Below, piece by piece: positions 1-6,900 of a stretch of DNA of 64,000 nt (position 1 is its first letter; every line of letters begins with the position of its first letter). Source of the stretch: Cryomorphaceae bacterium BACL11 MAG-121001-bin54 (GTDB lineage Bacteria; Bacteroidota; Bacteroidia; Flavobacteriales; BACL11). Below the pieces are notes generated by a model. The model worked only from the letters and a program-made list of their open reading frames with translations. It was not told the DNA's origin and searched no databases. A program made the translations under genes and the position numbers. Location of the stretch: NCBI GenBank assembly GCA_905182255.1, contig CAJJAH010000002.1, positions 62,001 through 126,000 on the forward strand. The letters are read 5' to 3'.

Positions 1-534
1 ATCATTTTCTAGTTCATCATATTTATCCAATTGAGCCAATAACACCTCAAATGTTGCTGTTGTATCAGCTTCAGCTGAATGGGCATTGGTTAAGTCTTTA
101 TCACAGTAAAACTTATAGGCAGCAACTAATGTTCTTTGTTCTAGTTTATGGAATATATTTTGAATGTCTACCGCTTTTCTGTTTTCCATACTAAAATCAA
201 TTCCTACTCTTAAAAATTCTTCAGCTAGTAAAGGAATATCAAATTTATTAGAATTGAATCCTGCTAAATCACAATTATGAATAAGTTCAAATATTTCTAC
301 AGCCAATTGATCAAAAGTAGGTTCGTTTGCTATTTTTTCATTAGTTATTCCGTGTATAGCTGTTGTTACTTCAGGAATAGGGATAGTAGGATTTACCAAC
401 CAAGTTTTACTTTCTTTATTTCCATTTGGGAAAACTTTTAAGATAGATATCTCTACAATTCTATCTTTAGCAACTTGAACTCCAGTTGTCTCCAAATCAA
501 AGAATACTATAGGTTTTTCTAGTTTTAAATTCAT
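1..534 (-). CDS. 3'-5' exonuclease, DNA polymerase III epsilon-like (partial, 3' end off window)
   Basis: DEDDh-family 3'-5' exonuclease related to the proofreading subunit of DNA polymerase III; it should remove nucleotides from 3' ends using two metal ions. Only the first 178 residues are visible because the gene runs off the left edge. Exo I is FDLETTG (D13, E15), Exo II is GFNSNKFD (D99) and Exo III is HSAEAD (H152, D157), so all metal ligands and the catalytic His are present. The start ATG at 534 lies just downstream of the hairpin that terminates the E2 gene, so this gene is probably transcribed separately. Whether it is a true DnaQ or a stand-alone exonuclease cannot be decided from the N-terminal part. 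The family call is firm. Confidence 0.85.
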   Translation of the reverse strand, partial: MNLKLEKPIVFFDLETTGVQVAKDRIVEISILKVFPNGNKESKTWLVNPTIPIPEVTTAIHGITNEKIANEPTFDQLAVEIFELIHNCDLAGFNSNKFDIPLLAEEFLRVGIDFSMENRKAVDIQNIFHKLEQRTLVAAYKFYCDKDLTNAHSAEADTTATFEVLLAQLDKYDELEND

Positions 535-545
535 AATATAAATGT

Positions 546-571
546 AAAAAAGCCTCAAGAAAACTTGAGGC
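546..571 (-). terminator. Rho-independent terminator after the E2 gene
   Basis: Perfect 8-bp inverted repeat GCCTCAAG / CTTGAGGC with a four-base loop. On the minus strand it is followed by a run of six T. It sits between the stop of the E2 gene (593) and the start of the exonuclease gene (534). Confidence 0.85.
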
Positions 572-592
572 TTTTGATATTGTTAGTTATAT

Positions 593-1657
593 TTAAACAA
601 TTGTATTTGTATCGAACTGTTCTAAGTAATCAGCAACTCTTCTCACAAACTGACCTCCTAAAGCTCCATCGACAACTCTATGATCATATGACAATGATAA
701 GAACATCATGTGTCTAATTGCAATAACATCTCCTTCAGTAGTTTCTAATACAACTGGTTTCTTTTTGATGATACCACAAGCTAAAATAGCTACTTGAGGT
801 TGGTTAATAATAGGAGTCCCCATTAAATTTCCAAAAGTACCCACATTAGTCATGGTGATAGTACCACCTTGAATATCGTCTGGTTTTAACTTTCCGCTTC
901 TAGCTCTTACAGCTAAATCATTTACTGCTTTAGTAATTCCTACTAAGTTTTTATTTTGCGTTTCTTTAATAACAGGAACAATAAGGTTTCCATCAGGTAG
1001 GGCAGCTGCCATACCGATATTTACATTTTTATGAATATGAATGTTTGTTCCATCTACTGAAACATTAATCATTGGGAAATCCTTAACCGCTCTTGCCATT
1101 GCTTCAATTATAATAGGAGTAAAGGTGATGTTTTGTCCTTCTCTCTTTTTAAAATCAGATTTTACTGAATTTCTCCAGTTTACAATGTTTGTCATATCTG
1201 CTTCAACAAAAGAAGTTATATGTGCTGAAGTTTGTTTTGACATAGTCATGTGAGCAGAAATTAACTTTCTCATTCTGTCCATTTCAACAATCTCAGTACC
1301 ACCCGTATTAGGAATATTTACTGGAGTTGGTGTTGGTGCAGTAGGCGTAGTTTTTTTAGCTTCTACTTTAGCAGGAGTTATTGTTGGAGCTGCTGTTCCT
1401 CTAGTTTTTAAATAAGTAATCATATCTGATTTTGTAACTCTACCATCTTTACCATTTCCAGGAATAGTTTCTAATTCAACCATTTCAATTCCCTCTTCAG
1501 AAGCCATACTTCTTACTAATGGAGAGTAGAATCTATCTCCTTCATTAGTTATAGTTAGTTGGATTATTTTGGCGCTAATTATAGTTGCTGCCTTCTCAAC
1601 TACTGCAGTTGCAGTAGGTGTTGCAGTTTCTACTGATACAGGAGTACTCATCTCCAC
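593..1657 (-). CDS. 2-oxoacid dehydrogenase E2, catalytic part (frameshifted from the lipoyl part)
   Basis: This reading frame holds the linker, the peripheral subunit-binding domain (about residues 40-85, with RFYSPLVRSMA and GKDGRVTKSD) and the trimerising acyltransferase domain of a dihydrolipoamide acyltransferase. The active-site signature DHRVVDG is near residue 325 (His326). E2 moves the acyl group from the lipoyl arm to CoA in a pyruvate, 2-oxoglutarate or branched-chain oxoacid dehydrogenase complex. The frame opens with a GTG inside the region that also encodes the end of the lipoyl domain, overlapping it by 62 bp in another frame. The two parts together form one normal E2 of about 430 residues. 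Which oxoacid it serves is not clear, since no E1 or E3 gene is adjacent. Confidence 0.85.
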   Translation of the reverse strand: MEMSTPVSVETATPTATAVVEKAATIISAKIIQLTITNEGDRFYSPLVRSMASEEGIEMVELETIPGNGKDGRVTKSDMITYLKTRGTAAPTITPAKVEAKKTTPTAPTPTPVNIPNTGGTEIVEMDRMRKLISAHMTMSKQTSAHITSFVEADMTNIVNWRNSVKSDFKKREGQNITFTPIIIEAMARAVKDFPMINVSVDGTNIHIHKNVNIGMAAALPDGNLIVPVIKETQNKNLVGITKAVNDLAVRARSGKLKPDDIQGGTITMTNVGTFGNLMGTPIINQPQVAILACGIIKKKPVVLETTEGDVIAIRHMMFLSLSYDHRVVDGALGGQFVRRVADYLEQFDTNTIV

Positions 1658-1898
1658 CTTCAGTTTCTAATATAGCAAATGGTTCACCAACTTGTACAAC
1701 ATCATCCGCTTCAAATAATTTTTCTACTAATTTTCCTTCATGAGTAGATGGTACTTCAGAATCTACTTTATCAGTAGCTATCTCAACAATAGTTTCGTCT
1801 AACTCTATCATTTCACCAACCTCCTTAGCCCATGTAATTATAGTTGCTTCCGAAACACTTTCTCCCATTTTGGGCATAATCAATTCTACTCTAGCCAT
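1596..1898 (-). CDS. 2-oxoacid dehydrogenase E2, lipoyl-domain part
   Basis: N-terminal lipoyl domain of the same E2. It begins MARVELIMPKMGES and carries the lipoylated lysine in ATDKVDSEVPS (Lys44 from this start). The frame stays E2-like to ILETEGGDE, then runs into about 17 unrelated residues before a stop. The linker and the remaining domains continue one frame away, so a single-base difference near 1650-1660 splits the gene. I chose the ATG at 1898 rather than the upstream in-frame ATG at 1919 because the promoter element at 1916-1924 overlaps the latter. Confidence 0.8.
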   Translation of the reverse strand: MARVELIMPKMGESVSEATIITWAKEVGEMIELDETIVEIATDKVDSEVPSTHEGKLVEKLFEADDVVQVGEPFAILETEGGDEYSCISRNCNTYCNCSS

Positions 1899-1915
1899 AG
1901 TCTTATTTATTTTTG

Positions 1916-1924
1916 GCAAAATTA
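1916..1924 (-). promoter_or_regulatory. Promoter -7 element of the E2 gene
   Basis: TAATTTTGC on the minus strand fits the Bacteroidota -7 consensus TAnnTTTG. It ends 17 nt upstream of the MARVEL start codon and covers the alternative upstream ATG. Confidence 0.6.
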
Positions 1925-1945
1925 AGAAAAGTAAATAAATTGCAA

Positions 1946-2563
1946 CTATTTTGCTAAAGAGTTTTCATAAGGCATTCTACTAGATAGAGCAGTGCCTAAA
2001 GTAAGTTCATCTGTATATTCTAATTCATCACCAATAGCAATTCCTCTTGCAATTGATGATATTCTAACTCCACTATCTTTCAAACGCCTAAAAAGATAAT
2101 AATTGGTAGTATCTCCTTCCATTGTGGTGCTTAGTGCAAATATTACTTCATTAATATTTCCATTCTCTACCTTTTTTATTAATTCCTCAATACGTAAATC
2201 GTTAGGACCAATGCCATCCATTGGTGAAATAAGCCCTCCTAAAACATGATAGATTCCTTTGAATTGCATAGTACTTTCTATAGCCATCATTACTCTAACA
2301 TCTTCAACAACACATACAGTTTTTTGCTCTCTTTTTTTATCAGCACAAACTTCACATAAATGGCTGTCAGCAATGCTATAACAAGATGAGCAATATCTTA
2401 TTTTTTGGATTAGTTGAATAAAAGAATCTCCAAATTGTTCTACTGATTTTTCTTCTTGTTTTAAAAGATGTAAAACAAGACGTAAGGCTGAACGCTTTCC
2501 AATACCCGGAAGACGCGAAAGCTGTTCAACTGCATTTTCTACTAGTTTGGATGGAAAATTCAT
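1946..2563 (-). CDS. recR: Recombination mediator protein RecR
   Basis: RecR works with RecF/RecO to load RecA at single-stranded gaps. The 205-residue protein has the helix-hairpin-helix segment LPGIGKRSA (residues 18-26), a four-cysteine zinc finger (C58, C61, C70, C73) and a TOPRIM domain starting at VCVVEDVRV with GGLISPMDGIGP. Length and order match the family. I take the start at MNFPSKLV (2563). The reading frame extends to 2587, but the likely -7 element (2568-2576) lies inside that extension, and only 4 nt separate the element from this ATG. It diverges from the symporter gene. Confidence 0.95.
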   Translation of the reverse strand: MNFPSKLVENAVEQLSRLPGIGKRSALRLVLHLLKQEEKSVEQFGDSFIQLIQKIRYCSSCYSIADSHLCEVCADKKREQKTVCVVEDVRVMMAIESTMQFKGIYHVLGGLISPMDGIGPNDLRIEELIKKVENGNINEVIFALSTTMEGDTTNYYLFRRLKDSGVRISSIARGIAIGDELEYTDELTLGTALSSRMPYENSLAK

Positions 2564-2567
2564 AGTT

Positions 2568-2576
2568 GCAAAGTTA
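2568..2576 (-). promoter_or_regulatory. Promoter -7 element of recR, predicted leaderless
   Basis: TAACTTTGC on the minus strand fits TAnnTTTG. Only 4 nt separate it from the recR ATG, so transcription should begin at or next to the start codon. Confidence 0.65.
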
Positions 2577-2598
2577 ACATTATTCAATAATACTTATA

Positions 2599-2606
2599 GA
2601 TTTGTA
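2599..2606 (+). promoter_or_regulatory. Promoter -7 element of the symporter gene
   Basis: TAGATTTG fits TAnnTTTG and lies 14 nt upstream of the ATG at 2621. It is divergent from the recR promoter about 25 bp away. Confidence 0.6.
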
Positions 2607-2620
2607 AAAAACAAATTTTT

Positions 2621-4033
2621 ATGTCATCAACATTAATTGTAATTGTAATAATTATCTATTTTTTAGTATTAGTAGGAATTTCTTTTATCACAGGAAAATC
2701 AGATAGTAATGCATCTTTTTTTAGTGGTGACAAACAATCTCCATGGTATATAGTTGCTTTTGGAATGATAGGTGCATCATTATCAGGTGTAACATTTATA
2801 TCTGTTCCAGGATGGGTAGCTGTTAGTGAGTTTTCATATATGCAAATGGTATTTGGTTATCTTTTAGGATACTTGGTAATTGCTACTGTACTTATGCCAA
2901 TGTATTATCGAATGAATTTAACATCTATATATGGATATTTAGAAAGTAGGTTTGGAAATTCATCTTATAAAACTGGGGCAATTTTTTTTATAATTAGTAG
3001 AGTAATAGGTGCATCTTTTAGACTATATTTGGTAGCCAACGTTCTTCAAATGGCAATTTTTGATTCTTGGGGTGTTCCTTTTGAAATGACTGTAGTTGTT
3101 ACCATTTTACTTATATGGGTTTACACTTTTAGGAGTGGAATTAAAACTATTATCTGGACAGATACATTACAAACATTATTTATGTTAGTTGCAGTTGGTT
3201 TAAGTGTATACTTGATATCAGTTGATATGAATTTGAACTTTACATCTTTACTAAGTACAATTAGAGGAAGTGATTATTCACAAATATTTTTTTGGGATGG
3301 GAAACAGCACTTTATAAGACAGTTTCTTTCAGGTGCATTTATGGCAATTGTAATGACAGGCCTAGATCAAGATATGATGCAAAAGAATTTAAGTTGCAAA
3401 AGCTTAGCTGATGCAAAAAAAAATATGTTTTGGTTTAGTATTGTCTTGGTATTTGTGAATTTATTATTTTTATCTTTAGGAGCATTGCTTTACATGTATG
3501 CGGAAACTCATGGAATATCATTTAATAAGGCAGACGATTTGTTTCCTGCAGTAGCACTAAATGGTGGGCTTGGTATTGGAGTAGGGGTGTTGTTCATTTT
3601 GGGACTAATTGCTGCGGCATACTCTAGTGCAGATTCAGCACTAACATCATTAACTACTTCTTTTTGTATAGATTTATTAGGTTTTAATATAGATTCAGGT
3701 TTAAAAGAAATTAAACAAAGAAAATTAGTTCATTTAGGATTTTCAATATTATTAGTATTAGTAATTTTAGTATTCAAATCAATTAATGATGAAAGTGTAA
3801 TTTCTTCATTATTTAAAGTAGCAGGTTACACATACGGTCCATTATTAGGAATGTATGCTTTTGGATTGTTTACTAAGCTAAGTGTAAAAGATAATTGGGT
3901 GCCCTTAGTAGCTATTTTATCTCCTGTAGCTTGCTATTTAATTCAGATATATATTCCTTTTGGTTTTGAATTATTAATATTAAATGGTCTAATTACCTTT
4001 GTGGGATTATATTTTCTTAGAATCTCTAAGTAA
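2621..4033 (+). CDS. Sodium:solute symporter (SSS family)
   Basis: Integral inner-membrane transporter of 470 residues with about 13 predicted hydrophobic helices and the LeuT-fold organisation of the SSS (SSF) family. Family-like segments include GASLSGVTFISVPGWV near residue 52, TDTLQTLFMLV near residue 184, and AAAYSSADSALTSLTTSF near residue 336, which is the conserved sodium-site region. The substrate cannot be read from the sequence; sialic-acid, sugar and amino-acid transporters in Bacteroidota all look like this. Its last 27 bases overlap, convergently, the 3' end of the lgt remnant. Confidence 0.85.
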   Translation: MSSTLIVIVIIIYFLVLVGISFITGKSDSNASFFSGDKQSPWYIVAFGMIGASLSGVTFISVPGWVAVSEFSYMQMVFGYLLGYLVIATVLMPMYYRMNLTSIYGYLESRFGNSSYKTGAIFFIISRVIGASFRLYLVANVLQMAIFDSWGVPFEMTVVVTILLIWVYTFRSGIKTIIWTDTLQTLFMLVAVGLSVYLISVDMNLNFTSLLSTIRGSDYSQIFFWDGKQHFIRQFLSGAFMAIVMTGLDQDMMQKNLSCKSLADAKKNMFWFSIVLVFVNLLFLSLGALLYMYAETHGISFNKADDLFPAVALNGGLGIGVGVLFILGLIAAAYSSADSALTSLTTSFCIDLLGFNIDSGLKEIKQRKLVHLGFSILLVLVILVFKSINDESVISSLFKVAGYTYGPLLGMYAFGLFTKLSVKDNWVPLVAILSPVACYLIQIYIPFGFELLILNGLITFVGLYFLRISK

Positions 4034-4396
4034 ATACATACTTGAAATTATACCAATAAATACTAGGCAAGCTGATATAATTTCAGCTTGTGTAATACCT
4101 CCTAAAATATTGTATTCTGTATTGACTCTTATTTTTTCAATTAAAAAACGCTCAATACCATTTAGAATCCAAGATAAATACAAAATAGTAATCCCGGGAC
4201 TCTGTTATAGTTTTACGAATAGCCCACATAAAAATAAAAATTAAGTAGAGCACATAATTACTTCATAAAAGGCAGTTGGCCAAACAGGATTAGATAATTC
4301 ACTGCAAAAATTACCAACACAACCTTTAATAAGCACATCCTGAATTAATAACATTATTTGGAAATGTATAACTCCACATCCAGTCAGGTAGAATTG

Positions 4397-4606
4397 TTAG
4401 CCATCCTCTGGCTTGGGGGATAAGTTATCAACTCCCCAATCACCATCTCCTGACATTTGACAGCCAATACGACCAATCCCATATGCTAGAATTAATGCTG
4501 GAGCAGCAGCATCAATCAATTGTAATGTATTTATTTTATATTTTTTAGTATACCAAATTACAGAAAATGCACCTGCAATTAGATCCACCATAAAAAGTAA
4601 GTCCAC
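4397..4606 (-). CDS. Lgt fragment, middle part
   Basis: Second open piece of the broken lgt gene. It carries the family signature GRIGCQMSGDGDWG, then ends after DNLSPKPEDG where the frame is lost. Its nominal ATG lies within the overlap with the N-terminal piece and is not a natural start. Confidence 0.5.
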   Translation of the reverse strand: MDLLFMVDLIAGAFSVIWYTKKYKINTLQLIDAAAPALILAYGIGRIGCQMSGDGDWGVDNLSPKPEDG

Positions 4607-5165
4607 TAAAAGATATAAGCTGACTAATAGGATCAGCTAAAAATGCATCAAAGTTTTCTAAATTATGAAAAAATTTAGCTCCTATAATTCCTGAAATAGC
4701 AGCAATCATTGTTATATTTCCCACTAGTTCATGAGGGTGAACAGTTTTTTTAATTTCCTTTGGTGTAACTAATCTTGTTTTTTTATTTTCATTCCATTTA
4801 AAATAAACAGATAAAATTGAAATAAAGATACCACCAATAAGACTACCTCGTGTTGAAAGGATGAATTCTTGAGGATTAGCAACTAAATCTGTATAGTGAA
4901 AGACAGCCTCAATTAATTTAAAACCAATCAAGAAACCTGAAAAAAGGCTGCTTAATAATTCATAAGTACTTAATGATTTACCAATCGTTATCTTTACAAT
5001 GCTTGAATTAAGAAAACCTTCCTCTTCTTTTCTTTTTAATTCTTTAGTAATTACATATGAGGCTGCTAAGAAAGCAATAGCAACCCAGAATCCAAAGGTT
5101 TGAATAGGAAGAGGAATATTAATTCCAAATAGATCAAAAAGTAAATGGCTTATTGTTGGATACAT
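4545..5165 (-). CDS. lgt: Lgt fragment, N-terminal part
   Basis: N-terminal 206-codon piece of lgt with several membrane segments. It begins 15 bp after the end of the mtaB remnant, suggesting one transcription unit. After FSGLTFYGG the frame is wrong for the last dozen residues; dropping one base restores LIAGAFSVIWY in the next frame. Confidence 0.65.
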   Translation of the reverse strand: MYPTISHLLFDLFGINIPLPIQTFGFWVAIAFLAASYVITKELKRKEEEGFLNSSIVKITIGKSLSTYELLSSLFSGFLIGFKLIEAVFHYTDLVANPQEFILSTRGSLIGGIFISILSVYFKWNENKKTRLVTPKEIKKTVHPHELVGNITMIAAISGIIGAKFFHNLENFDAFLADPISQLISFSGLTFYGGSNCRCIFCNLVY

Positions 5166-5180
5166 ATAATTATAGTTTAT

Positions 5181-5318
5181 TTATGCAATTTCTGCTTTCA
5201 TTATTCCATCATCATCTATTGCAATTAATTTAACTTGCTTTTTTGCTCTGCAATAATTATCATTAAATGGAGTTTTTATTTTAATGTAGTTATCTGTAAA
5301 TCCAAATAAATATCCCAT
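5181..5318 (-). pseudogene. mtaB: Frameshifted C-terminal tail of MtaB
   Basis: This frame encodes YLFGFTDNYIKIKTPF and ends in DGIMKAEIA. It is the natural continuation of MtaB after the base change near 5313-5318, and resembles the short TRAM-like RNA-binding tail of this family. An ATG-initiated frame runs 5181-5372, but its first part is only the shadow of the mtaB frame. Confidence 0.6.
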
Positions 5319-6480
5319 GCTTATCTTCTTGTTCAAAGAGAGCTGTATGTTCTGTATCAAGATATTTTTCATAAAATGCTCGTTGCAATTTATTTGAAAG
5401 AATTCTTAATTGTTTACTTCTATCTGCCCTATCTGTTTTTGAAACTACTCCATCCATATTTATTGCTGTAGTGTTTTCTCTTTCAGAATAAGTAAATACA
5501 TGCAAATATGATAGTGGTAAATCTTTGATAAAATGAAGTGTTTTCTGAAATTCTTCATTAGTTTCTCCTGGAAAACCAACAATTACATCAGCTCCTATAC
5601 AGACATCTTTTACCTCACTAACAATTTTTTCAATCTTAGATCTATACAATTTTGTTTGATACCGTCTTTTCATCTTTCCTAATACTAAATCAGATCCTGA
5701 TTGCATTGGTATATGAAAATGAGGCATAAACTTTTTAGAATTTCTTACTAATTTTATTACTTCATCACTAATTAAATTTGGTTCAATAGATGAAATTCTA
5801 TAACGTTCAATTCTTTCAACTTTATCTAACTCTTTTACTAAATCAGAAAAATTTCTATTGTCATTCTTATCTTTAAACTCGCCAATATTAACTCCAGTAA
5901 TAACAATTTCTTTTATCCCTTTATCTGCAATGTCATTTGAATTTTTTATAATGTTTTCTATGCTATCACATCTACTTTTACCTCTAGCTAGAGGTATGGT
6001 GCAGTAAGTACATGGGTAGTCACAACCATCTTGTATCTTCATGAATGAACGTGTACGATCAGTAAGTGAATAGGATGAAAAATAGTCTAATTTATTGATT
6101 TCACATCCATGAACTTGAGTAGTTTCAACAGTATTTAAATCAGTAAGTAACTGTGGTAAATTAAATTTTTCGTTAGCACCAACTACCATATCAACTCCTT
6201 TAATATCACTTATTTCTTTTGGCTTTAATTGAGCAAAACAGCCTGTTACTACTATAAACGATTCTGGTGAATTCTTTTTTGCTTTCCTAATTATTCTTCT
6301 ACACTCTCTATTTGCATTCTCAGTAACAGAGCAGGTATTAATTATATATAAATCTGCTTTATTATCAAAATCAGTTTTAATAAAACCAATATCAGCTAAT
6401 TGTCTTCCAATAGTCGAAGTTTCTGAAAAGTTAAGCTTACAGCCCAAAGTATAGAAGGCAACTTTCTTATTATTAAACAT
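5290..6480 (-). CDS. mtaB: tRNA threonylcarbamoyladenosine methylthiotransferase MtaB (3' frameshift)
   Basis: Radical-SAM enzyme that converts t6A37 to ms2t6A37 in ANN-decoding tRNAs. The UPF0004 domain begins FYTLGCKLNFSET, with further cluster cysteines in NTCSVTENA and TGCFAQ. The radical-SAM cysteines are in DGCDYPCTYC. The frame stays family-like to EDKHG, then reads seven odd residues to a stop, while the true tail continues one frame away to 5181. I chose the ATG at 6480 (MFNNKKVAFY) because the -7 element at 6484-6492 lies inside the longer frame that starts at 6501. Loss of the TRAM tail would probably weaken tRNA binding if the frameshift is real. Confidence 0.88.
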   Translation of the reverse strand: MFNNKKVAFYTLGCKLNFSETSTIGRQLADIGFIKTDFDNKADLYIINTCSVTENANRECRRIIRKAKKNSPESFIVVTGCFAQLKPKEISDIKGVDMVVGANEKFNLPQLLTDLNTVETTQVHGCEINKLDYFSSYSLTDRTRSFMKIQDGCDYPCTYCTIPLARGKSRCDSIENIIKNSNDIADKGIKEIVITGVNIGEFKDKNDNRNFSDLVKELDKVERIERYRISSIEPNLISDEVIKLVRNSKKFMPHFHIPMQSGSDLVLGKMKRRYQTKLYRSKIEKIVSEVKDVCIGADVIVGFPGETNEEFQKTLHFIKDLPLSYLHVFTYSERENTTAINMDGVVSKTDRADRSKQLRILSNKLQRAFYEKYLDTEHTALFEQEDKHGIFIWIYR

Positions 6481-6483
6481 TAT

Positions 6484-6492
6484 GCAAAAGTA
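6484..6492 (-). promoter_or_regulatory. Promoter -7 element of mtaB, predicted leaderless
   Basis: TACTTTTGC on the minus strand fits TAnnTTTG and stands 3 nt before the mtaB ATG at 6480. Confidence 0.6.
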
Positions 6493-6583
6493 GAAAATCA
6501 AAAGGGGATATAGAAATTGTAACTTAATATTTTTTCATCCGTTAATCTAAGTAGTTTAATAACGCTAATTAACATTTTAATTT

Positions 6584-6775
6584 ATGACATTCATTATAAT
6601 TAGTTTTCTATCAAAATATAGATTAAATTTATTTAAAAATAAATTTATAAACCTTTTCTTAATCCTTGTAGCCATGCTCATTTCCGTTAGTGCATACCCT
6701 CAATCAATTACTGACTTTACGACATTTTCAGTTAATACAAGCTATGGATCATTAATACTTAATTTTCATTATTAA
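6584..6775 (+). CDS. Short hypothetical protein with signal-like segment
   Basis: A 63-codon frame in the roughly 400-bp gap between mtaB and the peptide-binding lipoprotein. It has a basic N-terminus, a hydrophobic stretch (LFLILVAMLISVSA) and AYPQ resembling a signal-peptide cleavage site, then only about 20 residues. It may be a small secreted peptide, the stub of a lost T9SS or outer-membrane protein, or chance. I recognise no family and see no clear promoter element. The rest of the gap (6500-6583 and 6776-6900) shows nothing recognisable. Confidence 0.25.
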   Translation: MTFIIISFLSKYRLNLFKNKFINLFLILVAMLISVSAYPQSITDFTTFSVNTSYGSLILNFHY

Positions 6776-6900
6776 TCACTATGAATTTTAAATACATGGC
6801 TCTTGGATTTTGGAAACGTTAATCTTTATAACTTATAATGAATAAATTAAGCTTAAGAGCTAATATTAAATCCTTAAATTAGCCAACTTAAAACTTAATT

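Larger units (their letters stand above)
4007..5165 (-). pseudogene. lgt: Prolipoprotein diacylglyceryl transferase, disrupted by at least six indels
   Basis: Lgt moves diacylglycerol from phosphatidylglycerol onto the lipobox cysteine of prolipoproteins in the inner membrane. Reading across all three minus-strand frames recovers a nearly complete long Bacteroidota-type Lgt of about 386 residues. In order: MYPTISHLLFDLFG, FSGLTFYGG, LIAGAFSVIWYTKK, the signature GRIGCQMSGDGDWG, LPDWMWSYTFPNNVINSG, CVGNFCSELSNPVWPTAFYE, MWAIRKT, then ILNGIERFLIEKIR to a stop at 4007. Frames change near 4584, 4405, 4339, 4247, 4197 and 4171. The conserved motifs are intact and I see no other decay, so this is either a very recent loss or sequence error. 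Lipoproteins elsewhere in the window imply that the cell needs Lgt. Confidence 0.8.

Noticed and set aside
1596..1657. Programmed frameshift in E2
   Set aside because: No slippery heptamer, stop-codon context or downstream structure of a programmed site is visible at the junction.
3999..4244. Open frame on the plus strand after the symporter
   Set aside because: It lies antisense to the 3' part of the lgt remnant, whose translated motifs are clear; the plus frame has no family features.
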